The translations under genes were made by a program, and so were the position numbers. Below are positions 14,131 through 26,800 of a stretch of DNA of 64,000 nucleotides, piece by piece (the first letter of the stretch is position 1; every line of letters begins with the position of its first letter). The DNA is from Helopsaltes ochotensis. Lineage: Eukaryota; Chordata; Aves; Passeriformes; Locustellidae. The notes beneath the pieces were generated by a model. That model did not search any database and was not told the origin of the DNA. It saw only the letters and a list, made by a program, of their open reading frames with translations. Location: the NCBI GenBank assembly GCA_013400155.1, contig VXBM01000214.1, forward strand, positions 186,001 to 250,000, given 5' to 3'.

Positions 14131-14480
14131 TGTCCGTGCGCTGGGAAAAAGGCGATGAGAAAGTTGTGAATCAGGTTTCTGTAAAGCCTTTGTGTTTAGG
14201 GTTTTGATAGATAAAAGCTGACTCATGCAATATTTCTGGCGAAGGAGCTGTACAGACTAGTAAGAGCTTCTCATTTTACCTGAGTGCCCAATGAGCTAAT
14301 TCGGGAACAGCTGAAGTCAGAGCCCGTGCCTCTCCTCTGCCGCACAGGTAGGTCGTGGGCTCTTCGGAGAGGACTGAAAAATAGAGAGGACTTGTTCAGC
14401 CGGGCGCGAGGAGCCAGAGACATTCCTCAGTGGTGAGATACTGTCGCAGAGGATTTTCCCTTGCAATAATGTTCTCGGGT
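14130..14480 (+). promoter_or_regulatory. CpG-elevated candidate alternative promoter with possible first exon ending at 14347
   Basis: About 18 CpGs in about 350 bp, in a CpG-poor setting. A TATA-like ATAAAAG lies at 14211-14217 and an AP-1 site TGACTCA at 14219-14225. A consensus-like donor, CGCACAG|GTAGGT, sits at 14347/14348. Together these would fit transcription from around 14240 into a roughly 100-nt non-coding first exon spliced to 20274. Inference only. Confidence 0.35.
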
Positions 14481-16644
14481 ATTAGCGTGCTCGGTTGTGA
14501 CAGAGGCTATTCTGCTTTAAATACTGCAGGGAGTGGGGGTGGGGGGACAGTAATTGGACTGATGGAATCTCGTTAGTTGGTGACTCTTTTCCCTTGTTGT
14601 GAGATTTGTAATAAATAGGATTTCTGTTCCTCAAAGTTCAGTTAAAATACTTGGCAGAGTATGGTTTGTGACAGTCCGAACTAAACATCTAATCCTGCAA
14701 ATATTGTAGCTCTCTAGTGTGATATTTTTCACAGAGGGTGTTAGCTTTAGTAGTGATATGTATTTATATACAAAGTTTAGTGATTAAAAATCTGCTGACC
14801 TTCACTTGGACAGGATTCAGAGCACAAGATATAGGGAGTGTATTTAAGATCATTTGGGTTCAGTAGTGGATGGATTTTAATCTTTCTAAGTCAGGAAGCT
14901 GTAGAGCGTTTTTGTTTATCAATTCCAGTGTTACATTTTGAATTTGATACTGAATGTAGAAATTGTTCTAAACTAGTTTGCTTAATTGTATCCACAGTAT
15001 GAATGCTTTATTTGAAATATGAAGATATCTCAGGGGAAAAAAAAAAGAGGAAAGATATTTCTTGTAGTCTCATCGTTTTTTTTGTAGCTAAACTCCAGAG
15101 GATGTGAAGACTGTAATTTCTGGTAATGTTGACTTTGTAGATAACACCTGAGGTGCTCTTTTTCTTGCCAGGAGAAAGGCAACAACAATGCTATTCATGA
15201 ATATAAATTGACTTGAGTTTTTACTTGTGCAGTATGTAGTAAAATTTTACATGCAATAAACAACTTGGAGGAATAAACACCTATATTTAGATACAACTTG
15301 GGGATCTTTAAGTTAGTTTTATATTTAAAGACAAAGCACTTTATCTTTCATTGTATGCTAATGTTCTAGCATAGCCAAAGCTGCAGAGATAATGGAAAAC
15401 CATTTATCATTACCATGAATATAATTACAGGAAGGAGTTTTTTGTTAAAGAAAAGCAAGTGATAGAAGAAGGTTATGCATTTTTGGTGAGAACTTGTTTA
15501 TGACTGCACAGTGAAAACCCAGGACATGCCAAGATGGTTGTTTTGCATGTTCCTTCAGTCTTGTAACTAATATTAGAGGTGCCTGTTGGGATGAAACAGT
15601 AGTAATCCTTGCCCTTGCATGTCTGTGGAGTAGGGACGTGTCATTGTTCTTGCTGGGGAGCGCTCTGGGGTCGTGCCATGCCAGTGTGTGTGTGTGACAC
15701 AGGAGCAGGGAGCTTTGCAGGGGCTGGGAAGGGGGAGAGAGTAACTGAATTAATGCGAAGGCACAAACAAGAAATGACCTTGTTTGGGGAGCGTGTTTCC
15801 TTGTGAGTAGGGACAAGTAGTAATTATCCTCCTTTCAATGCTGAGCTAACAAGTAATTACTGTTATTCCTTAATTAAAGTATGCAAATTGAAGATTTCTT
15901 CTTTTTTTCTCCCCAGACTGAGTTAAATACCATTAATTCACAACTGACAAAAGTTCTCAATATTATTTTGGTTCATCCTTGAAAAGGTTCAGTAACCAAA
16001 AGAAAGCCTAACAAAAAAAGCAGTGAACCAGGCTAGACATGGGTCAGGGTATAGAAGACTTGCTCACAGTGTGTGCCTCTGCAGGCTCTGGGGGTACCTA
16101 CAATTTCACACAGTGCAGCCTGGGTTTTGATGAATGCACCTACCTGCTGGTATTGCTGCTGAAACTTGGAGGATAAGGTGAAGTAGGCTTGTAAATCAAT
16201 CCCACAGGGTATGGGACAAATTACTTGCTTTTTATAGTAACTCTGTATGAAAGACAGAAATTTGCAAGAGGTTACAGGGTTTGCAAAGGCACTGGGTCAG
16301 TTATGATTCATAGAGAGCAATTCTAGGGGAGGCTGTTTACTCTCTCTTCACTCTCAATAATTAATTTGTGCATTTCTCACCAGCCGTTTGCTACAGACCT
16401 TAAATAGCTGGTGCAAGAGTGAAGTTACTTTGTGGTACAACTGTAGAGTAGAACTACTCCTCAGAGTCCTGAAAAGCCAGATACAGACCCTGACAAAAGA
16501 GAAGAGGATGGGCGTGTGGCTATGGCAATGAATTCCATTTAACTGTTCTCTGTCCTGATGCACTTGTGACAGCAGAAATCATCTAAAAACTCTGTTCCTA
16601 ATTTTAACGGCAGAGGTAATTGTAGAGGTTGTTTTCCTGCGTAA
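14481..16644. other. Non-coding intronic/upstream sequence
   Basis: No gene, repeat family or strong motif recognised. The minus-strand open frame at 15445-15816 has no domain and overlaps a GC-richer patch, so it is judged chance. Confidence 0.6.
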
Positions 16645-17165
16645 GTGTTCTAAGATGATCAAGTCCAACTGTTAGCCCAGTGGTTATGCCATGTCCACCA
16701 CTAAACCATGTCACCGAGTGCCACATCTACACATCCTTTAAATATCTCCAGGGATGGCAACTCCACCATTTCCCTGTGTAGCCTGTTCTAGCACTTCACA
16801 GCCCATTTGATAAAGAAATATTTCCTAATATCCAATCTAAACCTCTTCCCCTGGTGCAACTTGAGGCTGTTTCCTCTTGTCCTATCATTTGTTATTTGGG
16901 AGAAGAGGTCAAACCCCACCAGGCTACAACCTCCTTTCAGGGAGTTATAGAGAGCAGTAAGGTCTCCCCTGAGCTTCCTTTTGTCTGAACTTAATACCCT
17001 CAGCTCCTTCAGATGCTCCTCATCAGACTTGTGCTCCAGACCATTCCGCAGCTCTGTTGCCCTTCTCTGGACACAATCCAGCACATCAATGTTCTTCTTT
17101 CGGTGAGGGGCCCAAAACTGGACACAGGATTTGATGCGTGGCCTCATTAGTGCCAAGTACAATGT
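16645..17165 (-). mobile_element. CR1 LINE fragment, ORF2 C-terminus and 3' end
   Basis: The + strand reads as the reverse complement of the avian CR1 3' region. On the minus strand, 17162 to 16788 encodes 124 residues with CR1 reverse-transcriptase C-terminal landmarks: CVQFWAP, VQRRAT, GLEHKSDEEHLKEL, KRKLRGDL, LKGG and NDRTRGN. A TAG at 16788-16790 interrupts it where the family has Trp. The same frame then continues (NRLHREMVELPSLEIFK) to a stop at 16701-16703. It is 5'-truncated like most CR1 copies and cannot move by itself. Confidence 0.92.
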
Positions 17166-20100
17166 CCAGATGGGTTTCTCAAGACAAACCTGTGAAGTCT
17201 TGGGAGATTTGCAGATCCTCTGTGTGTGATGGTTTCAGGTTGTGAAACAGGTAAACCACCACACTGTGTTATTGGGAAGGGCTATAGGTTTTTCACAGTT
17301 ACCTATACCTGAGGTAGGAACTGAGAGCTAGGCAGAACCAGGGCATGCCCCCAAGCCCTGATTTCCACGAGCAGGGTGCTTGCTATAGGAGTTGCCAGCT
17401 GAAGAAAGGGAGCTGCTTCCTGGTTCCGTGCCATGTTGAAATCCCCAGTCCGCTGTTCCCTGCCTTTCTTCCAGGGGAGCCAGCTGCCTAGGTGCCTGCC
17501 TGCTGCTCTGCAGGAACACTGGGCTTCTGCAGAGCCATCAGAGTGCACCCTGAGAAATGTATTTTACTGGTTGGAGACATAATGGACATAATTGTAACAA
17601 AATTCTCCGCAGAGAAGCCAAATGAAATGACAATTTACCTCTGGTTGGGAAGGAAGCAAAAATAAAGTGGAGAGTAACTTTTGAGATTAATAGTCAGGAT
17701 GGGGCTTTGAGGACCAAACAGATCAAGTAAATACCTAGCAGCAAATTCCTAGTTTGGTGTAATTTATATAGAAGCATACAGAAATAGCAATTTGTATAAA
17801 AAAATAGAGGAACTTAACCATATTGCATGCCATGCCTTGCAGGTGCCTGAGTTTTGCCAAGGTCACTGGGAATACAGGTGTTAAAGAGCAAGCCCATTTT
17901 AACTATTGCTAATTCTACTAATCCTCAGCTTTTTTAATAAGCAATTACACTGTCAGTAAATAAGAGCATGAGTGGGTTTGCTTTGATTTTCTAAGACATG
18001 TTAAATTCTCCTAATGCTTCTAGCTACAAGTGTGTCTTGTCTAAAACTACTTTTAATATTTTTTCTGACTCCAATGTCATTGACGTGAGCTATGTTTCTA
18101 TTTTTTTATATTAATGAAAATTTTTGGGAGGCAAATACTATATATTAATGCCTTTGGATTATTATCTGAGAGGCAGACCACATATCAATGAAACAGGAAG
18201 AAAAAAGTGGTCCAGTGGAATTTCATAAGAATCCTTTACTTCCCTCCCAAATGTAGCTAATCAGGTGTTTCTTTGTCATGTAATTTTAGTAAAATACCTT
18301 GGAGTAAGTTAGCGGAAGTGTTGCCCCTGTTATCTTGTTTATCCTGTGAATTTTTCAAGGGGGCATTTTTCATTCAGCAATGTTGTGCTTTCTAACTTGA
18401 ATGAGAAAAATGATCCAAAGCTGATAACAAAAATACATTCTTTCTTATCAAAAATGTATACTTTCTTATCACAAGTAATAGCAAGGCACACATCACTTTC
18501 TGTATCCACATAGAAACAAGAGAATTTAACTGCATCTTTTCTGTTTTAATTGTTTTTTCCCATTTTATTGCTTTTTTTTTTTTTTGAATTGGTATACCTA
18601 ATGTGGTGTATTCAAAAAGACTAAGAAAATATGCTTGTATGCTTCAAAACTAGAAGAACCTGCCACAAATAAAGGCTATAGATTTTCAGGCTATAAGATA
18701 AAACCAGAGGTACAGACCTGCTGAATTAGGTTTTTAATCTAATGGCCAATTTCTAATCATTGTAACAAGAAATTAGTCTCAGTGTTAATTCTATGCATCA
18801 CCTTGAGGGCAATACTTCTCCTTAATAGAAAGCTCATCCCATCATGACTGAAATGGCACTAGTAATTACTCATATATGAATGAAATCTTGCGCATTCAAG
18901 ATAGGCCAAATAAATTAAAACATTCTTCTCTGGTATTTTATTTCTGTTTACTTTGGATTTATTTTGAAAAATGGGAAAGTTGCTTTCAGCTTTGGATGAA
19001 ATCCTCCCCCTGCTCTGACAGCTGCAGGAGCTGTGTATCCCGGAGGTTTCTGCTTGTGATTGCTTAGCAAGTCTGACTCAGTTCAAGAAGGGCCACCTTA
19101 AAGGCTGGGCGGGTTTGATTTGCAGCTTTATGGTTTCTTTACTGAAACTGTTGTCAAGAGCTGTAATTACTGGTATGAATTTTTGAAAAGTTGTCACTGG
19201 ACTAAAATAAGGACTAAGCTACCGCTCTGTGGGTAGCTCCAGTATTGCTTTTCTTCCTAAATTGTTACAAGATTTTCTTTTTCACGGGACAGGCGTTATG
19301 AAATTCCATGAGTTTGTGGCAAGATTTTTTTTTTTGGGAGCACACTTCTTACTGAAACAAAGCTTTGAAGTATTGAATTTACCTGCAGCTACTTTTGCAG
19401 ATTCTCATGCTGCATCACACAACTTGGCCAGATACAAATCTGCATTGTATCGTGGACAGTGTCCTGCAGGGCATTTTGGCAAGGAAAATAAAGCAGAATT
19501 GAAATGCCAACAGGAAGACAGACATCTTATTTTGTTGTTGCACTGATCTGAAAAACAGCTTTGGGTCAGTTCAGCAGGGGGTAATATTCTGGCTTGAGCA
19601 GAAGAGTTTCAGAATTACTTATTTTCCCAGTAGAAAACTCAATTATTTGGCAGGACTCCTTCCTGTGGGGACTCTTTCTTCAGAAACTACATTATTTTCT
19701 TTGGGAAATCATTATGCTTTTAGTATTTTTGTACAAGCCACAGATCTGGTAATTGATAACTGCTTTTAGTTTTTTTTAAGACTGTTGGCTTTACGGGATT
19801 CAAAATGAAGGATGCTTTCGGGTATCACTGTGTGTTCTTGAGGTTTCCAAACCTCCCAAGCTTGGGTCAGGGCTAAGCTGGGAGATAGCAGGGACTGCTC
19901 CTGGTAAAGCTGTGGGGGTTTTTATAACCTTAGGGAAAATGTTTTGAGTTCTATTTTTCTCCTGTGCTGAGCCTGAGCAGTGGACGTGCTAGCACCAAGC
20001 CCAGCACACTGGCAGAAGAAGGAGGTGCCAGAGACAGAAGCGTAAGCAAGAGAAACGTGGTGTTGTAGCCCTCACTGGGGGATCCCCACAACCTAAAAAG

Positions 20101-20273
20101 CCCTAGAGTTACAGTGATCCCCAAACCATGTTGTTCTGGTTGTCTTTTGGTTTAAATAGAGTTTTGGCAGCTTTCTGTGCAAAAAACATTAAAAGTATCT
20201 GCTGTCAACTTCTGCATTACGTGGAGCAGCAACAATAAACCCATTTCCTCTGTTTGTTTGTTTGTTTGTTTAG
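17166..20273. other. Intron sequence upstream of the start-codon exon
   Basis: Non-coding; a patch at 17300-17550 is GC-richer. The open frame at 19229-19546 (105 residues) has no recognised domain. The stretch ends in a (TTTG)n run that serves as the acceptor tract. Confidence 0.65.
20251..20271 (+). repeat. (TTTG)5 microsatellite forming the splice-acceptor tract
   Basis: TGTTTGTTTGTTTGTTTGTTT runs directly into the AG at 20272-20273, taking the place of a normal polypyrimidine tract before the start-codon exon. Confidence 0.85.
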
Positions 20274-20392
20274 ATGACTTCCACTTACCTCTTGATGTTG
20301 TACCAGCTGTGACAGAGGCCCTTGGCTCCAAGAAGAAGGAGGAAGATTTGCACAAGGAGAGCAGATCTTTCCACTACTGTGAAAAAAGCACC
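20274..20392 (+). other. PLEKHG1: PLEKHG1 5' UTR portion of the start-codon exon
   Basis: The best acceptor before the start codon is the TAG at 20271-20273, preceded by a (TTTG)n pyrimidine-rich run, so exon sequence probably begins at 20274. The leader contains an upstream ATG at its first base (20274) that opens a 12-codon uORF ending at the TGA at 20310-20312. The frame of the main start codon is also open across the whole leader, so an N-terminally extended form is possible if an upstream exon supplied an in-frame ATG. The exon start is inferred from splice signals only. Confidence 0.65.
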
Positions 20393-20812
20393 ATGGACCT
20401 GTCAGACAGTGACCGTCCTGTCAGCTTTAGTTCCACTTCCTCCTCTGCATCCTCCAGGGACAGCCACTGCTCCTTTGGAAGCAGAATGACCTTGGTTTCA
20501 AACAGCCACTTGGGTTTGTTTAACCAGGATAAAGAAACAGGTGCCATCAAGCTAGAACTGGTTCCAGCTAGGCGATTTTCCAGCAGCAAGACAGACAAAA
20601 ACTCTGCTGTGGAGCAAGAGGATCCTGAGGAAAGCCTCGAGAAAAGGCCAAGCATACCAAGGAAAGCAGAACCAAAAGGAGCAAGCAAAAACTGTGCGAT
20701 GTCCCTGGTCACAGAGCCCACCAGTCCGAAGCTCCTCTACGTAGACAGAGTTGTCCAAGAGATTCTGGAGACAGAGAGGATGTATGTGCAGGATCTAAAA
20801 AGCATTGTCAAG
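20393..20812 (+). CDS. PLEKHG1: PLEKHG1 coding exon 1: start codon, Ser-rich N-terminus and start of DH domain (residues 1-140)
   Basis: It encodes 140 residues and ends in phase 0 at AAG|GTAGGG. Residues 12-30 are a Ser-rich stretch likely to be phosphorylated. Residues 30-60 contain the conserved block around RMTLVSNSHLGLFNQDK. Residues 61-113 are a variable linker. The DH domain begins near residue 114 (LLYVDRVVQEILETERMYVQDL), which is helix alpha-1/CR1 of Dbl GEFs, with the ETE..YV.DL signature that contacts the GTPase switch regions. The last codon is Lys140, at the exon junction. Confidence 0.95.
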
Positions 20813-23800
20813 GTAGGGGGCTTGGTTAAGACAGTGTTAACTGTTCCATAATGAGATTTTTTACACTGTTTGATTTCACAGAGAGACAGATGAACCTGAC
20901 AATGGAACTGGCATATTCTGGTCTTTATAAATTAGTGTAACATTGTTGTTTAAGTGTGTCTCTGAGTTTTATTTGAAAAAAAAACCTAAAAAAAATTATA
21001 AATCTAAGATGTTACTATGTATTCATGAAAAAATAACAGAAAAAACCATCCTAAAGCTGGCAGCAGTAGTGAACAAAGAGTGATAAATGCTTTGCAGTAA
21101 AAAATCTTATATTTTTATATTGACAAAAAAAAATTAGATTGCACTATGTCCTAGAATGTATAGCAAGAAGAAGACAGCTTTAACTGCCTCTTTATATGCT
21201 TTATCTGAAGGATCTTACTGATTTTTCCCAGCTCTCCCCTAGTCCTGCAAGTTCTTTCCTGCCTTTTCCCCTGTCCCTTTCATACAACCCACAGCTCCAG
21301 TCTGTTCTCTGTGTGTCCTTGGCCTGTAGTATTGAATATGGCATATATATCTGCGGGAAAATAACTGTTGTTTGGCTGTAATACAAAGCAACTATATTTT
21401 CTTTAATACTTATTTTAATACTTATTTTCTTTAATACTTATTCTGAATGGATGTAGCCTTTATTAGCAGCAGTAGAGTTTTTGTCCAATCCCTAGCCTAA
21501 AAGTACCTTTCATTTCCTCTTTCTAGTACAGGGGAAAATATGGATGAGTCTTTTTGATTGTTCTTTTCACTCTGTACTTGTGTCTGTGCCATCAGCATTA
21601 TTCTGCTTTGCGTGTTCGAAGATGACAATCGAGTCCCTTAGCTATTATTTGCAGCCTCCATGTTTAACACACAAAGAAGTGCTTAGTGTGTTGTTTGTAG
21701 AACTTAGAGTTCCAGGTAGGTCATCTGAGATAGGAAATATCAGCCAGCTGGAGACACTCTCCCCATGTGTAGCTTTAATCTGCATGGTCCCATAATAGCA
21801 TGGGGAAAATGTGAAGCTTTGATAACTCAAATGCATGTTGTGATTAAAACACCAGTACCCCACCCTACCCCACCCTGCAAAGTTCTGAGAAAAAGGTCTT
21901 GCTGTTTCTGCAGGATTTCATTGGTTTCCATAGCTGGTGCTGTTTCACTACATTCAACTGTTGCCCGAGTTTTATTTTGGAGTGTTTAGGGTTGTTGGAT
22001 GTTGGAGAACCAAGTCAGCTTCTGTGTATAGTAACCACTCACTAGGCATGACTTCCATGGTTTTGGAAACGTTAGCCCTCACTCATCCTCCTATGCTGTA
22101 AATTGCACAACTTGAGGAGCTGAAAACTAAAATTAGTATCTTGTAACAGATTTTCCAATTACAAACAGGAATACCAATACATGCTTTCTAGAAAATACTT
22201 CAAGCATCACTACAGTAGATGTAGAGTAAATAAAACAAGTGCATTTCTAGTTCTGGAAGAACTGAAGGAATTGTGAACCTGTGAAATGCCCAAGCCTATT
22301 TCCTGCAGGAACTAATAATGAATCTAGAAAGCTTTGTGTGAAATTAGACAGCTTATTTGAGACATGGAGTGGTTGGCAGTGGAGCTTTTTTTAAGTAGAT
22401 ACTGAGGATGCAAGGGCTTCAAAGGAGCTGCTTCCCAGATAGTGAAGACAGTGGGGAACCAGCTGCCTCAGCCTGTGCAGAATGTTCTTCTCTTAGTTTC
22501 AGGGGAGGGAGGTGTGACTGGGAGCAAACTTCTTCAGAAGAGCCCATTTCAAAGGTTTCTCAGGATTCCTTTCTTCACAAGCTACCTTAGCAATGCTGCA
22601 GTACTTCACCCAAGCTAGGGTGGGGGTTGTGAGAAGATTGGGAAAACTCCACAGAGATCTGTAGGAGTGCTGTAGCCTTACAGAATTCGATTATCTGGGT
22701 CTGTGTGATTTGAGGCCATTTAGTTTGGCAGGCAGATAACTGGTGCTGGGCCAAACTAAGATAAAGGGAAGAAGCTTGATTTGTCTTATTTTCCAGATAA
22801 ATACAGGTCAGATTTGGGAGCTGGTTAGGAAATGGGGTGAGAATGGGAAAAGGGGAGCTGGAGAGAGGTCAAAGGGCAATGGCTGCCCAAGAAGTGTGTG
22901 GGAACTGAAGAGATGTATGAAGGTGGGACCTGATGGAGTAAAGCACAGGCAAGTGAACCAGTGGTAAGTAGAGAGAGAGAAGATAATTACCAAGAAAACA
23001 ATGTGAGGAAATGAGGGAAAACCCAGGAAGTGGAATGTTTAAGTACAAGATTGGATGGAACTGGAGCTTTTGAGTGAATTCGCAGCTGGTGGTCAATACA
23101 GAACCACTGGTGGGGTCATCTGGTCCAATCTCCCTGCTCAAGCAGGGTTGTCCTAGAGCACGTGGCACGGGACTGTGTCAGGATGGTTCTTGAATACTTC
23201 TAATGAGGGAGACTACGCAAACTCTCTAGGAAATCTGTTCCAATGCTCACTCACCCTTCCCTCATGTTTAGGTAGAATTTCCCGTGCATCATTTTCTGCC
23301 TGTTGCCTTCCACCCTAGTCCTTGGCACCACAGAGAAGAGCCTGGATACATCCTCTTGACACCCTTCCTTCAGGTGCTTCATTGATAAGATTTCCCTCTG
23401 TCACCTCTTCTCAAGGCTGAACAGGCACGACTCTCTCAGTGTTTCCTCGTAAGAGAGGTGCCTCAGTGCCCTAATCATATTCATTGCCCTCCACTGGACC
23501 CATTCCAGTAGCTGCATGTCTCTGGTGCTCAGGAGCCCAGAACTGGACACAGGTCTCCAGATGTGGCCTCACCAGGGCTGAGCAGAGGAACAGGATCACC
23601 TCCCTCAACCTGCTGGCAATGTTCTTCTAATGGAACCTAGGACACCTTTGGCCTTCTTGGCCACAGGGACACACTGCTGGCTCAGAGACAGCTTGTTGTC
23701 CACCAGGACCCCCGGAAGCTTATGTACACAGTCTAAAAGTAATAAGGAGGGCTGTTTTTTTTGTTTCAGGGTGGAGTTTTTTTGGCAGAGGGAGGGAGAG

Positions 23801-26800
23801 GAGGGAGGCAACTCACATACAAGGAGCTAAAAGCTGAAGAGGTGTCAGATTGAGGATATAAGAACAATCAGTTGAGGCCTAAGAACAAAAAGGTCAATAG
23901 GTGCTATTTTAATCACCCTCTACCCCCATCTGAGAACTATCAGTAAAGATTTAGTCTGGTGCTTTTTGTCCTCTAGTAGAGAGGATTTGCTGATGCTACA
24001 TTCTCTTTAGGCAGTAGAAACATACTTAACAAGAGTATGTTCTCACTGTTATTTCCAAGGCCTTGAAACAGGTTTCACGGCTGGAACTGAGAGGCTGTCA
24101 AAACTCTCTCTACATTTCTGGTATAAAAATGCAAAGCAAATTTGCATTCCCCGTCCCCCCTTTCTTTTGTGAGGATGCTATTTGTTTGTCTTTTAGGGGG
24201 TGAGAACTATTTTTTATTAGTTTCAATGTGGGGGGGGGTGTTGGTTTTATTTATTTCTATTGATCATTTCTTTTTATATACCCACACTCTTTCCCATTAG
24301 CCAGATCATTAACGTATATATAAACCAGGATGAAACCCAATATTAGTCCCTTGGGTATGCTAATAGCCACTGGCCTGCAACTAGATTTTGTGCTTGTGAT
24401 CACCACCCTCAGGTCCTGTCAGTTCAGCCAGTTCTCTGTCAAACTTACTGTCTGCTTATCCAACTCCTACACCTTCAGCTTGTGCACGAGGATCTTAGGG
24501 GAGTTAAAAGCCTTCCTGATGTCAAGGTAGACAATATCCACTGCTTTCCATTCATCTACCAAGCCAGTCATTTCATAGTGAAAAGGTTATCAGACTGGTC
24601 AACTTTCCCTTGGTGAATACCTGATGACTGTTCTTGATGACCTTCTTGTTTTTAGTGTGCCAGGAACTGGTTTCCAGGACTAGCTGAGCACAAATGACCT
24701 ATTAACATGGATGATTGTGAAATTGTGTGCAGGATCCTGGTACTAGTCATAATATCAAAAGTCAGCTTGCTAAGAGTTAGCCTAGCACAGGATTTTGGGC
24801 AGTGTCCTTTCCAACATATGCTGTCCTTATAACATGGAGTTGTCATGCCTGAAGTAAAATACTATGGAGGAATGGGGCAAAATAGAATTTTGTCCTTTTT
24901 TATGCTTGTGTTGACCTAATGCTGTTAGGTCATTGGTAAGTAAAAAGTAATAACTTCTGTTTCCTTTTGAGTATCTGGGTGATCTTAACAGTGCCAAGTT
25001 GGTAGACACTGGTAGAAACAGTAGAAATAGAAAGTAGAAATAGACGTCATGGGATGTGGTTAATGGGATTTTTAAATGGAGAGCTGCTGAGGTTTTCCAG
25101 TTTTCTTTATAACTGCTGAAAAGAAGTATTTGTCAGGCGTAGGATGAGTGAGAGGAGGCCGTACAGGTGCTATTTAGCACCTTTGCTCTAGGATAAGCAT
25201 TAAAAAACAACTGCCTTTCTAGCCAGTACAGCCATTTTGCCTGTGACCTGTAAGGACAGTTGGGTTATGAATGTTTTGAGGCACGCTGCTGTGATTCTTG
25301 CACAGGCAAGCATTGCAACAAGGATAGAGTGAACTTTTCCACCATTTGGTATGTTTTATCAGATGATCTGTTAAGGATAATTACAATTTTGAATGAGTGC
25401 AGCTTGAAGCTTGTTTTGGGCAAGTTTGTGATGAGAAATTGGATACCTCTGTTTCCTGCTTGTGTCATGCTGACAGGTGTACTGGCCAGGGCAAAACTCA
25501 CTGACCTTTTCCTCTTCAAGACCTAGCCTGACTTTTTCAAGTAGTAATGTAGTTAGAATAGACCTGAACTTCAATTAGAGACACTTACTGAAGTGATTTT
25601 TTTCCCCCTGAGTAAAATGCTGTCCCTGAAGTTATAAAAAAATCTGTGTTTTGCCTTTGCAGTTCACAGGAGTCAGAAGCCCCCATTCATAACGTGTATA
25701 AAGGCTTGTAACTGTAGAAAGACATTGACATTCCTGTTTTACCTTTGCAAAATGAAAGAATAATGCAAATGCACTGTTACAATACTTGCATCTGCACCCC
25801 TATCAGTATAATAATATAAGTAAAAGGTTACTGGTATCTGTAGAATGACTAGAGGGGACTGATGTGTGCATTGTCAGTGTGTTTCACATATATTTGGTAT
25901 AAACAGAGGTTGAGCTTCAGAAATCTTGAACTCCATCTGAAATCTGGGAGGCTTCGTTTATGTGAATGAATTCTTCTACCCTTTAATTCCAGATGTGACC
26001 TTTTATTTTTTAAACCATCTCCACTGAACTAGTTTAGGTCTTTGTCCTATCTCCTCTCCAGATCTTTTGTACCTGACCCCCTCCTTTTATACTTAAGTCT
26101 CCTCATCTGAAAAAGTCCCATTCCACTCTGCACAGTCTCCTGCCCATGATCTTGCTGCCTCTCTGTCCTAAGTGTTACCTCAGTAAATCCCATCTGCATC
26201 CCATCAGTACATTGTCTCATTTCCTTAAGTGATCTTTTGCTTTTTAGTATTAATCTTTCTTATGTTATTCATCTCTCTTTATTCCAGAGCTCTATCCATA
26301 GTTCACTCAGCAGGCCTGACAGCATTTTAATCACCATTCCTTATTTTTCTGCCCTCTTAAATACACAGAAGTTAAGAGGGGTGTTCACCAAGCTTTTCTT
26401 GGTTCCCATTTTGTCCTTCCCATCTTTCTGTAGTACTCCTTTATGTCTCCTCTGCCCTGAAATTGCACAGCATGCTTTTCTGTATTGTGTATGTTTTGCA
26501 GAGAGCCACTGAGACATGGGAACAATCTTTTCCATGCTCTTGCCTCAGAGGATCAGATCTGAGCCAGATGTTGCTGGCAGCACCTGAGAATGGCAGTTGT
26601 GGGTTAAGGCCTTGTGAAGCCTGAGCTGAACCTTGCAAAGGACCATTGCTAGGAGTTCCTATCGAGGATACGTGAATTTGGAGGGTTTCTCTTCCCCCCC
26701 ACCCCAATACGGTCAAAAATAGGGGAATACATTAAGGCAGCAAAAGGCATACTCTCAGAAACAAAGTCTCCATTATGCTTCAATCTGCTGCTCTCTCTCC

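Noticed and set aside
15445..15816. 123-residue minus-strand ORF
   Set aside because: No recognisable domain, low-complexity His/Ser content, no supporting signals.
19229..19546. 105-residue plus-strand ORF just upstream of the start-codon exon
   Set aside because: No family match and not joined in frame by good splice sites; intronic chance ORF.
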